NCBI GenBank assembly: GCA_902607805.1
Contig: CACLLR010000002.1
Location: forward strand, 1 to 63,927
Direction of reading: 5' to 3'
Source: an uncultured Pelagibacteraceae bacterium
GTDB lineage: Bacteria; Pseudomonadota; Alphaproteobacteria; Pelagibacterales; Pelagibacteraceae
Length of the DNA: 63,927 nucleotides
The position numbers and the translations under genes were made by a program. Below the pieces are notes generated by a model. It was given only the letters and a program-made list of their open reading frames with translations. It did no database searches and was not told where the DNA came from. This document shows positions 27,250 to 37,609 of this stretch, piece after piece; position 1 is the stretch's first letter, and every line of letters begins with the position of its first letter.

Positions 27250-27837
27250 TTAAATTGCTTTATACCCAAACTCTAAACTGGCGTCAGTGATTGAATGATA
27301 TAAAGACTCTCCAAAACTTCTCAAAGAAAATAGTCTTATTTTATTAGGATTATTATCTATCATGTCCACTGTGAATGCTATGCCATTGTATGTAGAGTTT
27401 ATTGAATTATTTTTTTCTAAAATATTAAAATTAAAAGGACATCCTTTTTTTAAAACTTCTTTAACATCTTGTCCTTCTAGTTCAATTATGGCTCTTGAAT
27501 GAGATAAATCTGTTACAGCAAAATCTGTTTCTTTAAAAACTTCTGAGATATTTTTAAGTAAATTTTTTTTTGTTGATACTAAAAGCCAATTTTTTGGTCC
27601 ACTCCATAAAATTCTTGTATCGTTATTACTAACTACAGTTAATGGTTCGTTTTTTAATTTTAAACTATCAAGATTAAAATTTTCAAATAAAACTGTAGAA
27701 TTTTTATACTGAACTATTTGAACAATAAGTAAATTTTTTATTTCCGAAACTTTTAATAATTTTTCTTCTTTTTTATTCTCATGATTTCCAAAAAGACCTG
27801 TTTTATGAATATGATTTAATGCTGATACCGATGTCAT
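27250..27837 (-). CDS. soxG: Sarcosine oxidase gamma subunit-like (or MgdD-like)
   Basis: Position after soxA; ILWSGPKNWLLVS; ATDLSHSRAIIELEG. Confidence 0.8.
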   Translation of the reverse strand: MTSVSALNHIHKTGLFGNHENKKEEKLLKVSEIKNLLIVQIVQYKNSTVLFENFNLDSLKLKNEPLTVVSNNDTRILWSGPKNWLLVSTKKNLLKNISEVFKETDFAVTDLSHSRAIIELEGQDVKEVLKKGCPFNFNILEKNNSINSTYNGIAFTVDMIDNNPNKIRLFSLRSFGESLYHSITDASLEFGYKAI

Positions 27838-30830
27838 GATCTTACTCTTTCTCCTTGAGGATCAACATAATGTGATGATACTATTTCAACAGGAATTGTT
27901 TTATTTTTTAAAGGAGACATTGCAAAAAGTTTTTGTCCAATCATATTTTTTCCATCTTTTATTATTGCAAGTGAAAAGGGATTATCATATTCAACACTCC
28001 AACAAGAAGCTGATACATGGCCTAACTTTGGTATTGGTAATTTTACATTTGGATCTTTAACTATATATGATCCTTCTGGAATACTCGTTTTTTTATCTAA
28101 TGGCACAACACCAACTACTTTCTGTCTATCTGTAGCAACGAAAGCTGTTTTGCTTAAAGATCTTTTTCCAATAAAATCTTTCTTTTTGCTAACTAATCCT
28201 TCTAGTGAATTGTCATATGGAATTGTACGTCCATCTAATTCAGATCCTGCGACGTGTCCCATTTCAATTCTTAAAGTTGATAATGCTTCTGTTCCATATG
28301 GTTGAATATTAAAATCTTTTCCAATATCCATTATTTTTTCCCACATAAAGTTACCATTATCAGATTCAACATTTACCTCATAAGCAAGTTCACCAGAAAA
28401 TGAAATTCTGAAAATTTTTGCATTAACGCCAAATAAATTGTCTTCGATATATCCCATGAATGGTAAACCTTCGTTTGAAACATCTAAATCTGGAAATAAT
28501 TTTTGCAATACATCTCTAGACTTTGGTCCAGCTATAGCTGCACCTGCCCATTGTTCTGTACTTGAAACTACATTTACATTCAATTCAGGCCAAACTAATT
28601 GCAAATAATATTCAAGATGAGATAAAACATTTGCAGCTTGAGCGGTAGTAGTTGTCATATGATAATGGTTTTCTGAAATTCTTGTTGTTGTTCCATCATC
28701 CATTACAATTCCATCTTCTCTTAACATCACACCATATCTAGCTTTACCAATAGGCAATTTAAGCCAAGCATTAGTGTATACTCTATTTAAAAATTCAGCA
28801 GCATCAGGTCCTTTGATATCAATTTTACCTAAAGTTGTTACATCACAAACACCTACATTTTGTCTAACATTTTTTGCTTCTCTTTTTGAAGCTTCAAATA
28901 AGTTTTCATTTCCTTGTTTATAGTATCTTGGACGCAACCAAACACCTGCATCAACAAAAACGGCGTTATTTTTTTCGTGCCAATAATGCATTGGCGATTT
29001 TCTTGTTGGTTTAGAATGTTTTCCAATTTCTCTTCCAACAATAGCTCCTATTGAAATAGGTGAGTAAGGTGGTCTAAAAGTAGTATGACCCACTTGAGGT
29101 ACAACTTTGTTTTCTATATCTGAGACTAATTGTAATCCATTAAGATTACTTGTCCTGCCTTGGTCTGTAGCCATTCCTAATGTTGTATATCTTTTAACAT
29201 GCTCGATTGATCTATAACCTTCTCTTAATGCGAGCTGAATATCAGAGACAGAAACATCGTTTTGAAAATCTAAGAATCTTTTATAATTTTTACCTTCTGG
29301 TAATGGTACACACCAAAATTTATCGTGATTAGAAGATTTTTTTTCAATTACAGCAGGAACAGAAATATTATTTTCTTTATTTGTTATTTGTTTCGATAAT
29401 TCAGCTCCTTTTTCAAAAGATGTTTTTAATGTTTCTTCTAGTGTAAAAATTCCATTAGCAGATCCTAAGGTTGTTTCTTTTTGTTTTGATTGGCTTGGAA
29501 CAAATGCATCTATTTCTTCATTGAATTTAGTTTTATTCCCTGATTGTGAAGCTAAATGAATTGTTGGTGTCCAAAATCCCGAGACACAAATACAATCGCA
29601 TTTTATATTTTCAATGTTGCTTATATTTTTTTTATCCTCTGATATATTAGCAATATCTGCGGAATTAACTTTTTTATAACCTTTAGCTGCTACAACAACA
29701 TAAGAAAATTTTATATTTATATTTAAGTCTTTAGCTTCTTTTATAATTTCTGAATTAGGATCTTTTCTTGTATCTAAAACAACAGGATCTATTCCATTTT
29801 TTTTAAATTCTATAGCGGTTTCATATCCGCTATCATTATTTGTAAATACTAATGGTTTTTTTCCAACTAATGCTCCATAAATTTTTAAGTACTCTTTAGC
29901 TGCAGAAGAAAGCATAACACCTGGGGTGTCGTTATTTCCAAAAACTAAAGGTCTTTCTATTGATCCAGACGAAATAATAACTTCTTTTGCACGGATGTAC
30001 CAAAGTCTCTGTTTAGGGCTATATTTTTCTGTTTTAGGTAAATGATCACTAATTCTCTCGGACATAACAAGCATATTATGATCGTAATAACCAAAAACTT
30101 GAGATCTATTTTTAACAACTACATTTGGCATTGATTTAAGTTCAGACATTATTTTTTCTGCCCATTCTCGTCCACTTTGGTTTCCAATTGTAACTTCACT
30201 GGTTAGAAGACTTCCACCAAACCTTGATTTGTCCTCAGCTAAAATTACTTTTGCTCCATTTTGTGCTGCAGCATAGGCACTTGCTAAACCAGAGGGACCT
30301 GATCCCGTTATTAATAGATCGCAATATTCATATTTATGTTCATATTTTTCTTTATCATGTTTAATTGAAGCGGCTCCAAAACCTGCGGCTTTTCTTATGA
30401 TTGGTTCATAAACTTTATACCAAAAGCTTTTAGGCCACATAAAAGTTTTATAGTAAAAACCTGCAGGAAAAAATTTACCTAAAAAATTATTTATTGCTCC
30501 AATATCAAAATTTACATTTGGCCAACAATTTACACTTTTTGCCTCTAAACCTTCGAATAACTCTTGTTCCGTCGCTCTTACATTGGGATCAACTTCATTA
30601 TTTCTATTCATTTGAACTATCGCATAAGGTTCGTCTACACCTGCTCCAAAAAAACCTCTAGGCCTATGGTATTTAAAACTTCTACCAACTAAATGAACTC
30701 CATTTGCAATTAAAGCTGAAGCTAAAGTATCACCTTCATAACCATAATATTTTTTATTATTAAACTTAAATGAAATTTTTTTATTTCTATTGATTAATCC
30801 ACCTTTATCTAATCTAAATTTTTCTGACAT
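27834..30830 (-). CDS. soxA: Sarcosine oxidase alpha subunit-like (or N-methylglutamate dehydrogenase subunit)
   Basis: ISFKFNNKKYYGYEGDTLASALIANGVHLVGRSFKYHRPRGFFGAG; TGSGPSGLASAYAAAQNGAKVIL; C-terminal GcvT domain. Confidence 0.93.
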   Translation of the reverse strand: MSEKFRLDKGGLINRNKKISFKFNNKKYYGYEGDTLASALIANGVHLVGRSFKYHRPRGFFGAGVDEPYAIVQMNRNNEVDPNVRATEQELFEGLEAKSVNCWPNVNFDIGAINNFLGKFFPAGFYYKTFMWPKSFWYKVYEPIIRKAAGFGAASIKHDKEKYEHKYEYCDLLITGSGPSGLASAYAAAQNGAKVILAEDKSRFGGSLLTSEVTIGNQSGREWAEKIMSELKSMPNVVVKNRSQVFGYYDHNMLVMSERISDHLPKTEKYSPKQRLWYIRAKEVIISSGSIERPLVFGNNDTPGVMLSSAAKEYLKIYGALVGKKPLVFTNNDSGYETAIEFKKNGIDPVVLDTRKDPNSEIIKEAKDLNINIKFSYVVVAAKGYKKVNSADIANISEDKKNISNIENIKCDCICVSGFWTPTIHLASQSGNKTKFNEEIDAFVPSQSKQKETTLGSANGIFTLEETLKTSFEKGAELSKQITNKENNISVPAVIEKKSSNHDKFWCVPLPEGKNYKRFLDFQNDVSVSDIQLALREGYRSIEHVKRYTTLGMATDQGRTSNLNGLQLVSDIENKVVPQVGHTTFRPPYSPISIGAIVGREIGKHSKPTRKSPMHYWHEKNNAVFVDAGVWLRPRYYKQGNENLFEASKREAKNVRQNVGVCDVTTLGKIDIKGPDAAEFLNRVYTNAWLKLPIGKARYGVMLREDGIVMDDGTTTRISENHYHMTTTTAQAANVLSHLEYYLQLVWPELNVNVVSSTEQWAGAAIAGPKSRDVLQKLFPDLDVSNEGLPFMGYIEDNLFGVNAKIFRISFSGELAYEVNVESDNGNFMWEKIMDIGKDFNIQPYGTEALSTLRIEMGHVAGSELDGRTIPYDNSLEGLVSKKKDFIGKRSLSKTAFVATDRQKVVGVVPLDKKTSIPEGSYIVKDPNVKLPIPKLGHVSASCWSVEYDNPFSLAIIKDGKNMIGQKLFAMSPLKNKTIPVEIVSSHYVDPQGERVRS

Positions 30831-30832
30831 AT

Positions 30833-31099
30833 CTATACTTTTTCGTTTGCTTTTAATGTTTTAAATATTTCGTGGGTTAGTGTGTCTCTTTCAACTTTAA
30901 TCCATTGTCTACATCCAGAAATATGTTGCCATAATTCTAGATGTTTTCCTCTTGGACTTTTTCTTAAATAAACAAAATTATCCCAATCTTGATCTGAAAC
31001 TTCTTTATTTAATTCTGGTCTTTTAACTGTGGCGTCTCCACCATATGAAAATTCATTTTGAGATCTTAATCCACAGTGAGGGCATTTAATATGCAGCAT
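30833..31099 (-). CDS. soxD: Sarcosine oxidase delta subunit-like
   Basis: MLHIKCPHCGLRSQNEFSYGGDA; FVYLRKSPRGKHLELWQHISGCRQW. Confidence 0.93.
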   Translation of the reverse strand: MLHIKCPHCGLRSQNEFSYGGDATVKRPELNKEVSDQDWDNFVYLRKSPRGKHLELWQHISGCRQWIKVERDTLTHEIFKTLKANEKV

Positions 31100-32356
31100 T
31101 TAAGAAATCCAAGTCTTTGTTCCAAGACCTTTTTCGTCAATTAAATGTCCAGTACTAAATCTATTTAGGCTATATCCTTCATTTAATTCGTGCGGTCTAT
31201 CTTGAGCAATTGTATGAGCAAAAGTCCATCCAGATGCAGGAGTTGCTTTAAATCCTCCATAACACCATCCACAATTTAAATATAAACCTTTAATATGCGT
31301 TTTATCAATAATAGGTGATCCATCCATAGACATATCCATAATTCCTCCCCATGTTCTAAGCATTTTTAGTTTACTTAGAAACGGAAACATTGCTATTCCT
31401 TCAGTTAATACATGTTGTAATGTTGGTAGATTTCCTCTTTGAGCATAACTGTTGTACCCGTCTAGATCTCCACCCATAACCATTTCACCTTTATCAGATT
31501 GACTACAATAAAAGTGTCCTGCGCCAAAAGTTACAACGTTATCTAATATTGGTTTAATTGGTTCTGAAACACATGCTTGCAAAAGATGTGTTTCTATGGG
31601 TAATTTCATGTTTAATTTTTCTGCTAAAATATTTGTACTTCCAGCAACGCAAAGACCAATTTTTTTTGCTTTAATGTTGCCTTTTGAAGTTCTTATTCCT
31701 AAAATTTTTCCTTTTGAAATATCAAATCCTGTGACTTCACAATTTTGAATAATGTCAACACCCATCGAGTCTGCTTGACGTGCATACCCCCAAGCAACCG
31801 CATCATGCCTAGCTGTTCCTGCACTTGGTTGCATCAATCCTCCAAATATTGGGAATCTTACATTTTCTGAAAAATCTGCCATAGGTATGATTTTTCTAAC
31901 TTCTTCTCTATTTAAAAGAACTGCATCAATTCCATTTAAACGCATTGAATTTCCTCTTCTAGAATAAGTATTCATTTGTGCATCAGAATGTGCAAGATTA
32001 ATTATTCCTCTTGGAGAAAACATTACGTTAAAATTTAAATCCTGACTCATGTTTCTCCACAAATTCATACCGAATTCACTGAACAAACCATTTTCATCGT
32101 GCATATAATTTGATCTGATTATTGTAGTGTTTCTTCCAACATTGCCACCACCTATCCATCCCTTTTCAATAATTGCAACTTTCGTAATACTGTGTTCTTT
32201 AGCTAAATAATAAGCCGTAGCCAAACCATGTCCTCCACCGCCAATAATTATTACATCGTACTCAGCTTTAGGGGTTGGGTCCTTCCATGCTAATTGCCAA
32301 TCTTTATGACCTTTAAAAGCATTTTTAATAAGACTAAATACAGAATATTTTTGCAT
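31100..32356 (-). CDS. soxB: Sarcosine oxidase beta subunit-like
   Basis: AEYDVIIIGGGGHGLATAYYLAKEH; LYLNCGWCYGGFKATPASGWTFAHTIA. Confidence 0.94.
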   Translation of the reverse strand: MQKYSVFSLIKNAFKGHKDWQLAWKDPTPKAEYDVIIIGGGGHGLATAYYLAKEHSITKVAIIEKGWIGGGNVGRNTTIIRSNYMHDENGLFSEFGMNLWRNMSQDLNFNVMFSPRGIINLAHSDAQMNTYSRRGNSMRLNGIDAVLLNREEVRKIIPMADFSENVRFPIFGGLMQPSAGTARHDAVAWGYARQADSMGVDIIQNCEVTGFDISKGKILGIRTSKGNIKAKKIGLCVAGSTNILAEKLNMKLPIETHLLQACVSEPIKPILDNVVTFGAGHFYCSQSDKGEMVMGGDLDGYNSYAQRGNLPTLQHVLTEGIAMFPFLSKLKMLRTWGGIMDMSMDGSPIIDKTHIKGLYLNCGWCYGGFKATPASGWTFAHTIAQDRPHELNEGYSLNRFSTGHLIDEKGLGTKTWIS

Positions 32357-32493
32357 TATATAATTTTATCTAAATAAATATAAATATTTCTTATTTTTTT
32401 TATATATAATTTTTAGATGTTTAAAAAATTGATAAAAAAGGATAATAATTCAGCTTCGAAAATGAGAAATTAATATATAAGGCACCTAACTTT

Positions 32494-34176
32494 ATGTCAA
32501 AATCAGATATTCAAATTGCAAGAGAAGCTAAAATGAAACCGATCAATGAGGTTCTTGCAAAAATTAATGTACCAAATGAACCCGAAGCTTTTAGTCCAAT
32601 GGGCAGACATATAGCAAAAATAAATTTTGAATATCTAGATAAATTAAAAAATGAAAAAGATGGAAAACTGATTTTAGTAACTGCAATTACTCCTACGCCT
32701 GCTGGGGAAGGAAAAACAACTGTTTCAGTTGGTCTTAATGATGGATTAAATAAAATTGGAAAAAAATCAATTGTTTGTTTAAGAGAACCTAGTTTAGGTC
32801 CTTCTTTTGGAATGAAAGGTGGAGCTGCAGGAGGAGGTTATGCTCAAGTTGTGCCAATGGAACAAATTAATTTACATTTTACTGGAGATTTTCATGCAAT
32901 AACTTCTGCTCATAATCTTTTATCAGCCCTAATAGATAATCATATTTATTGGGGAAACAAATTAAATATTGATGACAAAAAAATTGTCTGGAAAAGAGTT
33001 ATGGATATGAATGATAGAGCTTTAAGAGCAATTAATATTAATATTAAAGGTGCTTCAAAAAATTTTCCAAGAGAAGATGGTTTTGATATTACTGTTGCGT
33101 CAGAGGTTATGGCTATATTTTGTCTATCTAACAATTTGCAAGATTTAGAAAAAAGAATAGGAAATATAACAATTGCTTATAATAATAATAATGAACCAAT
33201 TTATGCTAAAGACTTAAATGCACAAGGTCCAATGACAGTTTTGCTAAAAGAAGCTATTAGACCAAACGTTACACAAACTTTAGAAAATAATCCTGCATTA
33301 ATTCACGGAGGTCCATTTGCAAATATTGCTCATGGTTGCAATTCCGTTATTGCAACAAAAGCTGCATTAAAATTATCTGATTATATAGTAACTGAAGCTG
33401 GATTTGGAGCAGATCTAGGTGCAGAAAAATTTATGGATATAAAATGCAGAAAAGCAAATATTAAACCAAGTTGCGTGGTAATAGTTGCAACTGTCAGAGC
33501 ACTTAAAATGCATGGGGGTGTTGAAAAAGAAAATTTAAAAAATGAAAACATTGAAGCCTTAAAAAAAGGTTTAGTAAATTTAGAAAGACACATTAATAAT
33601 GTAAAAAAATTTGGTGTAGAAGCTATCGTTGCAATAAATCATTTTGTTATGGATACAGAAAATGAAATAAAAGTTTTAAAAGAATATTGTAATAATTTAA
33701 ATGTTAAAGTAAGTGAGTGTACTCATTGGGCGGATGGAGGTGAAGGAACTAAAGATTTAGCAAAAAAAGTCGTCGAAATTTCTGAAAGTTCAAATCCTGA
33801 TAATTTTAAATTTTTATACGATGAAAATGAAACCTTATGGAATAAGATAGAAAAAATTGCTAAAGAAATTTATAAAGCAAGCAAAATTACAGCTGAAAAA
33901 AATGTTGAAGAACAACTTAAAAAATTTGAAAAAAATGGTTATGGAAAATTACCAGTTTGTATAGCAAAAACTCAGTATAGTTTTTCAATTGATCCAAAAC
34001 TTAAAGGGGCACCCTCAGATCATGAAATTCCTATTAGAGAAGTAAGGCTTTCTTCAGGAGCTGAGTTTATAGTTGTGATCTGTGGTTCAATAATGACTAT
34101 GCCTGGATTACCTAGAGTGCCAGCAGCAGATTCTATTTGTTTAAATAATAAAGGTGAAGTAGAAGGATTATTTTAA
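32494..34176 (+). CDS. fhs: Formate-tetrahydrofolate ligase
   Basis: [64 protein letters not shown]. Confidence 0.98.
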   Translation: MSKSDIQIAREAKMKPINEVLAKINVPNEPEAFSPMGRHIAKINFEYLDKLKNEKDGKLILVTAITPTPAGEGKTTVSVGLNDGLNKIGKKSIVCLREPSLGPSFGMKGGAAGGGYAQVVPMEQINLHFTGDFHAITSAHNLLSALIDNHIYWGNKLNIDDKKIVWKRVMDMNDRALRAININIKGASKNFPREDGFDITVASEVMAIFCLSNNLQDLEKRIGNITIAYNNNNEPIYAKDLNAQGPMTVLLKEAIRPNVTQTLENNPALIHGGPFANIAHGCNSVIATKAALKLSDYIVTEAGFGADLGAEKFMDIKCRKANIKPSCVVIVATVRALKMHGGVEKENLKNENIEALKKGLVNLERHINNVKKFGVEAIVAINHFVMDTENEIKVLKEYCNNLNVKVSECTHWADGGEGTKDLAKKVVEISESSNPDNFKFLYDENETLWNKIEKIAKEIYKASKITAEKNVEEQLKKFEKNGYGKLPVCIAKTQYSFSIDPKLKGAPSDHEIPIREVRLSSGAEFIVVICGSIMTMPGLPRVPAADSICLNNKGEVEGLF

Positions 34177-34977
34177 TTAAGCTGCCTTTAAGTAATCTAG
34201 CCAATTTTTCAATTCTAACATTCTAGAGTCTTTTTCTGATTTTTTAATTTCCTCTTCAATAAAACTAATATGATTTTGAATTTCTGCCTCGCTATTAAAA
34301 CATCTTTTTGTATTAATTAATCTATCCTTTCTAAATTTAATTAAAGTAATCATTTTATGATATGTAATTTCTGGATGATATTGTAGACCCCATATGTCAC
34401 TAATTCCTGATTTAAAATTTATGCTTTGCACTTTATTAATTTTATTTGAAGCTAAATGGAGGGCACCTTTGGGTAGTGACACTACTTCATCAAAATTAAA
34501 GGCTGGCGAATTAAATTTCTTATTTTTTGATCTATATAAAGGATGTTTTAAGCCTTCGTTATTTATTTCTATATCGTTAGCAATTCCTATATGAGCACCT
34601 TTTGTAGCTTTTTTTACCTCTCCTCCTGCTGCTGTAACTGCTACTTGCATTCCCCAGCATATTGCTAAAATTTTTTTTATATTTTTAAAACACTCTTTCA
34701 TAAAAGAAATTTGACGACGAATTTCAATGCAATCATTGTAAATATTCAAACTACTTCCTCCCCAAATTAATCCATCATATTTTTTAAGATTTGGTAAAAT
34801 TTTATCAAAACTTTTTTCAGAACAAGGATTAAATACATCAATATTTAAATTCTTTGTGTAATAAGAAATACTTTCCTTTAAACTTTCAGCATGAGTTTGA
34901 ATTCCAGAATCTTTAAAATTATTATTCTCTTTTTCTAAATTTCCTTCAACAATTAATATTCTTTTTTTTTCCATCAA
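34177..34977 (-). CDS. Class I glutamine amidotransferase-like protein
   Basis: YDGLIWGGSSLNIYN; KILAICWGMQVAVTAAGG (Cys nucleophile); IWGLQYHPEIT. Confidence 0.88.
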   Translation of the reverse strand: MMEKKRILIVEGNLEKENNNFKDSGIQTHAESLKESISYYTKNLNIDVFNPCSEKSFDKILPNLKKYDGLIWGGSSLNIYNDCIEIRRQISFMKECFKNIKKILAICWGMQVAVTAAGGEVKKATKGAHIGIANDIEINNEGLKHPLYRSKNKKFNSPAFNFDEVVSLPKGALHLASNKINKVQSINFKSGISDIWGLQYHPEITYHKMITLIKFRKDRLINTKRCFNSEAEIQNHISFIEEEIKKSEKDSRMLELKNWLDYLKAA

Positions 34978-36131
34978 AATAATTTTCCTAAAAGACTATA
35001 TTCATATAATATTTTAAAATCGTCAATTGACATTTTCCTTGGATTTGAACTAGTTGATGGATCTTCAAAAGCCATTTTGGATAATTTATCTAAATTTATC
35101 TTATCTTTTTCAACCACATCAGAAAGTTTGTGAGGTATATTAATACTTTTTCTTAGATTTAATATCCATTCTAAAAAACTATCAAAATCTTTACTTAAAT
35201 TAAGATAATCACAAATTGATATAATCCTATTTTTTATTAATTTTTTATTAAAAGTTAAAACATATGGCATAAATATTGCATTGGATAATCCATGATGCAC
35301 ATTAAATTGAGAGTTAATTGGATGGCTTAAAGAATGAATTGCTCCTAAGCCTTTTTGAAAAGCTGTGGAACCCATGCTGGCAGCAGTCAACAAATCTGTT
35401 CTTGCTTCCAAATCATTTCCATTTTTAAATGCAATTAAAAGAGATTTTTTTATTAATCTGATTCCTTCTAAAGCAATTCCATCTGCCATAGGATGAAAAC
35501 CGGGGGCACAAAAAGCTTCTAAATTATGTGCTAGAGCATCCATTCCTGTTGCAGCAGTAAGTCTTGGAGATAATTCAACAGTTAAAGTTGGATCCAAAAT
35601 TACAATGGATGGTAAAAATTTTGGATGAAATATTATTTTTTTTACTCCTGTTTGTTTATTTATAATGGCAGAAGCTCTTCCTGTTTCAGAGCCAGTACCT
35701 GCTGTGGTTGGTATGGCTACTATAGGAGCTATATTATTATTTTCAGCTCTTTTCCAATAATCACCAATGTCTTCAAAATCCCATATGGGTCTTGATTGAG
35801 CTGACATAAAAGCAATTGCTTTACCTACATCTAATCCACTACCACCTCCAAAAGCAATTACTCCATCGCATTCATTTTTTTTAAATATCAAAACTCCATC
35901 TGAAACATTTTCTCCAAAAGGATTTCCTGAAAAATCTGAAAATACTGATAAGTTACTAAATTTTTTTTTTAAATCTAAAATAATATTTTTGACCATATCA
36001 AGATTAATAAGATCTTTATCTGTAACAAATAACGGTTTTTTAATATTTAAATTTGAACAAGCTTTGGATAATTCATTAATTCTATTCTCTCCTACCCAAA
36101 TAGTTGTTGGATAATTCCAATTTGATTTCAT
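34974..36131 (-). CDS. Iron-containing alcohol dehydrogenase
   Basis: DGVIAFGGGSGLDVGKAIAF; IAIPTTAGTGSETGRASAI; AATGMDALAHNLEAF; HGLSNAIFMPYVL. Confidence 0.95.
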   Translation of the reverse strand: MKSNWNYPTTIWVGENRINELSKACSNLNIKKPLFVTDKDLINLDMVKNIILDLKKKFSNLSVFSDFSGNPFGENVSDGVLIFKKNECDGVIAFGGGSGLDVGKAIAFMSAQSRPIWDFEDIGDYWKRAENNNIAPIVAIPTTAGTGSETGRASAIINKQTGVKKIIFHPKFLPSIVILDPTLTVELSPRLTAATGMDALAHNLEAFCAPGFHPMADGIALEGIRLIKKSLLIAFKNGNDLEARTDLLTAASMGSTAFQKGLGAIHSLSHPINSQFNVHHGLSNAIFMPYVLTFNKKLIKNRIISICDYLNLSKDFDSFLEWILNLRKSINIPHKLSDVVEKDKINLDKLSKMAFEDPSTSSNPRKMSIDDFKILYEYSLLGKLF

Positions 36132-36293
36132 ATTTTTTTATTTAATTGAGTTAACCTTATTATTTATAAAAATATATTAGAAAATAATTCCTGATTCAAT
36201 TGATAGTTGCATTGTTATTTAATTGTTGTTTGCATTTATTGATAATTATTTTTATTCTAAGGAATTATTAATTTAACAAACTAGGAAAAAATA

Positions 36294-37535
36294 ATGAAAA
36301 AAATAATTACTACTTTATTGCTAATTTTTGGATTTACTTTTTCAACTTCTTATGCCGGTACTCTGGTAATTAATACAGATACTTCAGACCCTGCACCAAA
36401 AGCAGCTTTCGAAATGATAATTAAGAAATTTGAAGAAGAAAATCCTGATGTTACAGTTGAATGGAATTTGTTTGACCATGAAGGTTATAAACAATCAATA
36501 AGAAACTTTTTAAATACAGATCCGCCCGATGTTGCTAACTGGTACGCAGGAAACAGAATGCTTCCTTTCGTTCGAGCAGGTCTTTTTGAAGATGTTTCTG
36601 ATATTTGGGCAGATTCAGGCTGGGTAGATGGCAACTTAAGTGAAAATATGGAACATGCAAAAAAATCAATGACTATTGGTGGTAAACAATGGGGTATACC
36701 TTACACTTATTATCAATGGGGCGTATATTATAGAAAAGACATTTTTGAAAATTTAGGAATTGATGTTCCTACTAATTGGAGTCAATTTCTTGCTGCATGC
36801 GCAACATTAAAAGCAAATAATGTTACACCTATAACTATAGGTTCAAAATACCTTTGGACCACAGCAGGTGTTTTTGACTATCTAAATTTAAGAACAAATG
36901 GATACGAATTTCACATGGATTTAACTTTAGGAAAAGTTTCTTATACAGATCCAAAAGTTCAAGCTGTATTTGATAAATGGGATGACCTTGTAAAACCAGG
37001 TTATTTTTTAGAAAATCATGCAGCATTAAGCTGGCAAGAAGCTTTGACACCAATGATTAATGGTGAAGCAGCTATGTATGTAATGGGTAACTTTGCAGTA
37101 GCTCCTTTAAAAGAAGGTGGACTAACTGATGACACTTTAGGATTTTTTCAGTTTCCTGAAATAACAGCAGGAATTCCAAAGGCTGAAGAAGCACCGACAG
37201 ATACTGTACATATACCATCTAAAGCAAAAAATAAAACTGATGCTAAAAGATTCTTAATCTTTATGTCTAGAGCAGATGTTCAAGAAGAGATTAATAAGAC
37301 TTTAGGTCAACTTCCAATTAACAAAAATTCAGGAGTTAAAGAAGGAGATCCTTTCTTAGCAGCTGGTTTAAATATGTTAAATAACGCTTACGCAATGGCG
37401 CAATTTTACGATAGAGATGCTCCAGCTGAAATGGCGTCTGAGGGCATGAAAGGCTTTCAAGAATATATGTCTAATCCGGATAGAAGACAAAAAATTCTTG
37501 AACGTTTAGAAAAAGTACGTCAAAGAGTTTACTAA
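36294..37535 (+). CDS. Sugar ABC transporter substrate-binding protein
   Basis: Signal peptide; family 1 SBP pattern (PPDVANWYAGNRMLPF; GEAAMYVMGNFAVAPLK). Confidence 0.92.
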   Translation: MKKIITTLLLIFGFTFSTSYAGTLVINTDTSDPAPKAAFEMIIKKFEEENPDVTVEWNLFDHEGYKQSIRNFLNTDPPDVANWYAGNRMLPFVRAGLFEDVSDIWADSGWVDGNLSENMEHAKKSMTIGGKQWGIPYTYYQWGVYYRKDIFENLGIDVPTNWSQFLAACATLKANNVTPITIGSKYLWTTAGVFDYLNLRTNGYEFHMDLTLGKVSYTDPKVQAVFDKWDDLVKPGYFLENHAALSWQEALTPMINGEAAMYVMGNFAVAPLKEGGLTDDTLGFFQFPEITAGIPKAEEAPTDTVHIPSKAKNKTDAKRFLIFMSRADVQEEINKTLGQLPINKNSGVKEGDPFLAAGLNMLNNAYAMAQFYDRDAPAEMASEGMKGFQEYMSNPDRRQKILERLEKVRQRVY

Positions 37536-37547
37536 TCAACTTAATTT

Positions 37548-37572
37548 GTGTGGGGCTTATAATGCCCCACAC
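37548..37572. terminator. 9-bp GC-rich hairpin between sugar SBP and permease (attenuator/terminator)
   Basis: gtgtggggc ttataat gccccacac followed by ttttaaaaaaa. Confidence 0.75.
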
Positions 37573-37609
37573 TTTTAAAAAAATCATTTAACTGTTAAAA
37601 TATATACTG

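Noticed and set aside
27836-28060. Plus-strand ORF opposite soxA 3' end
   Set aside because: Shadow ORF; soxA motif content is unambiguous.
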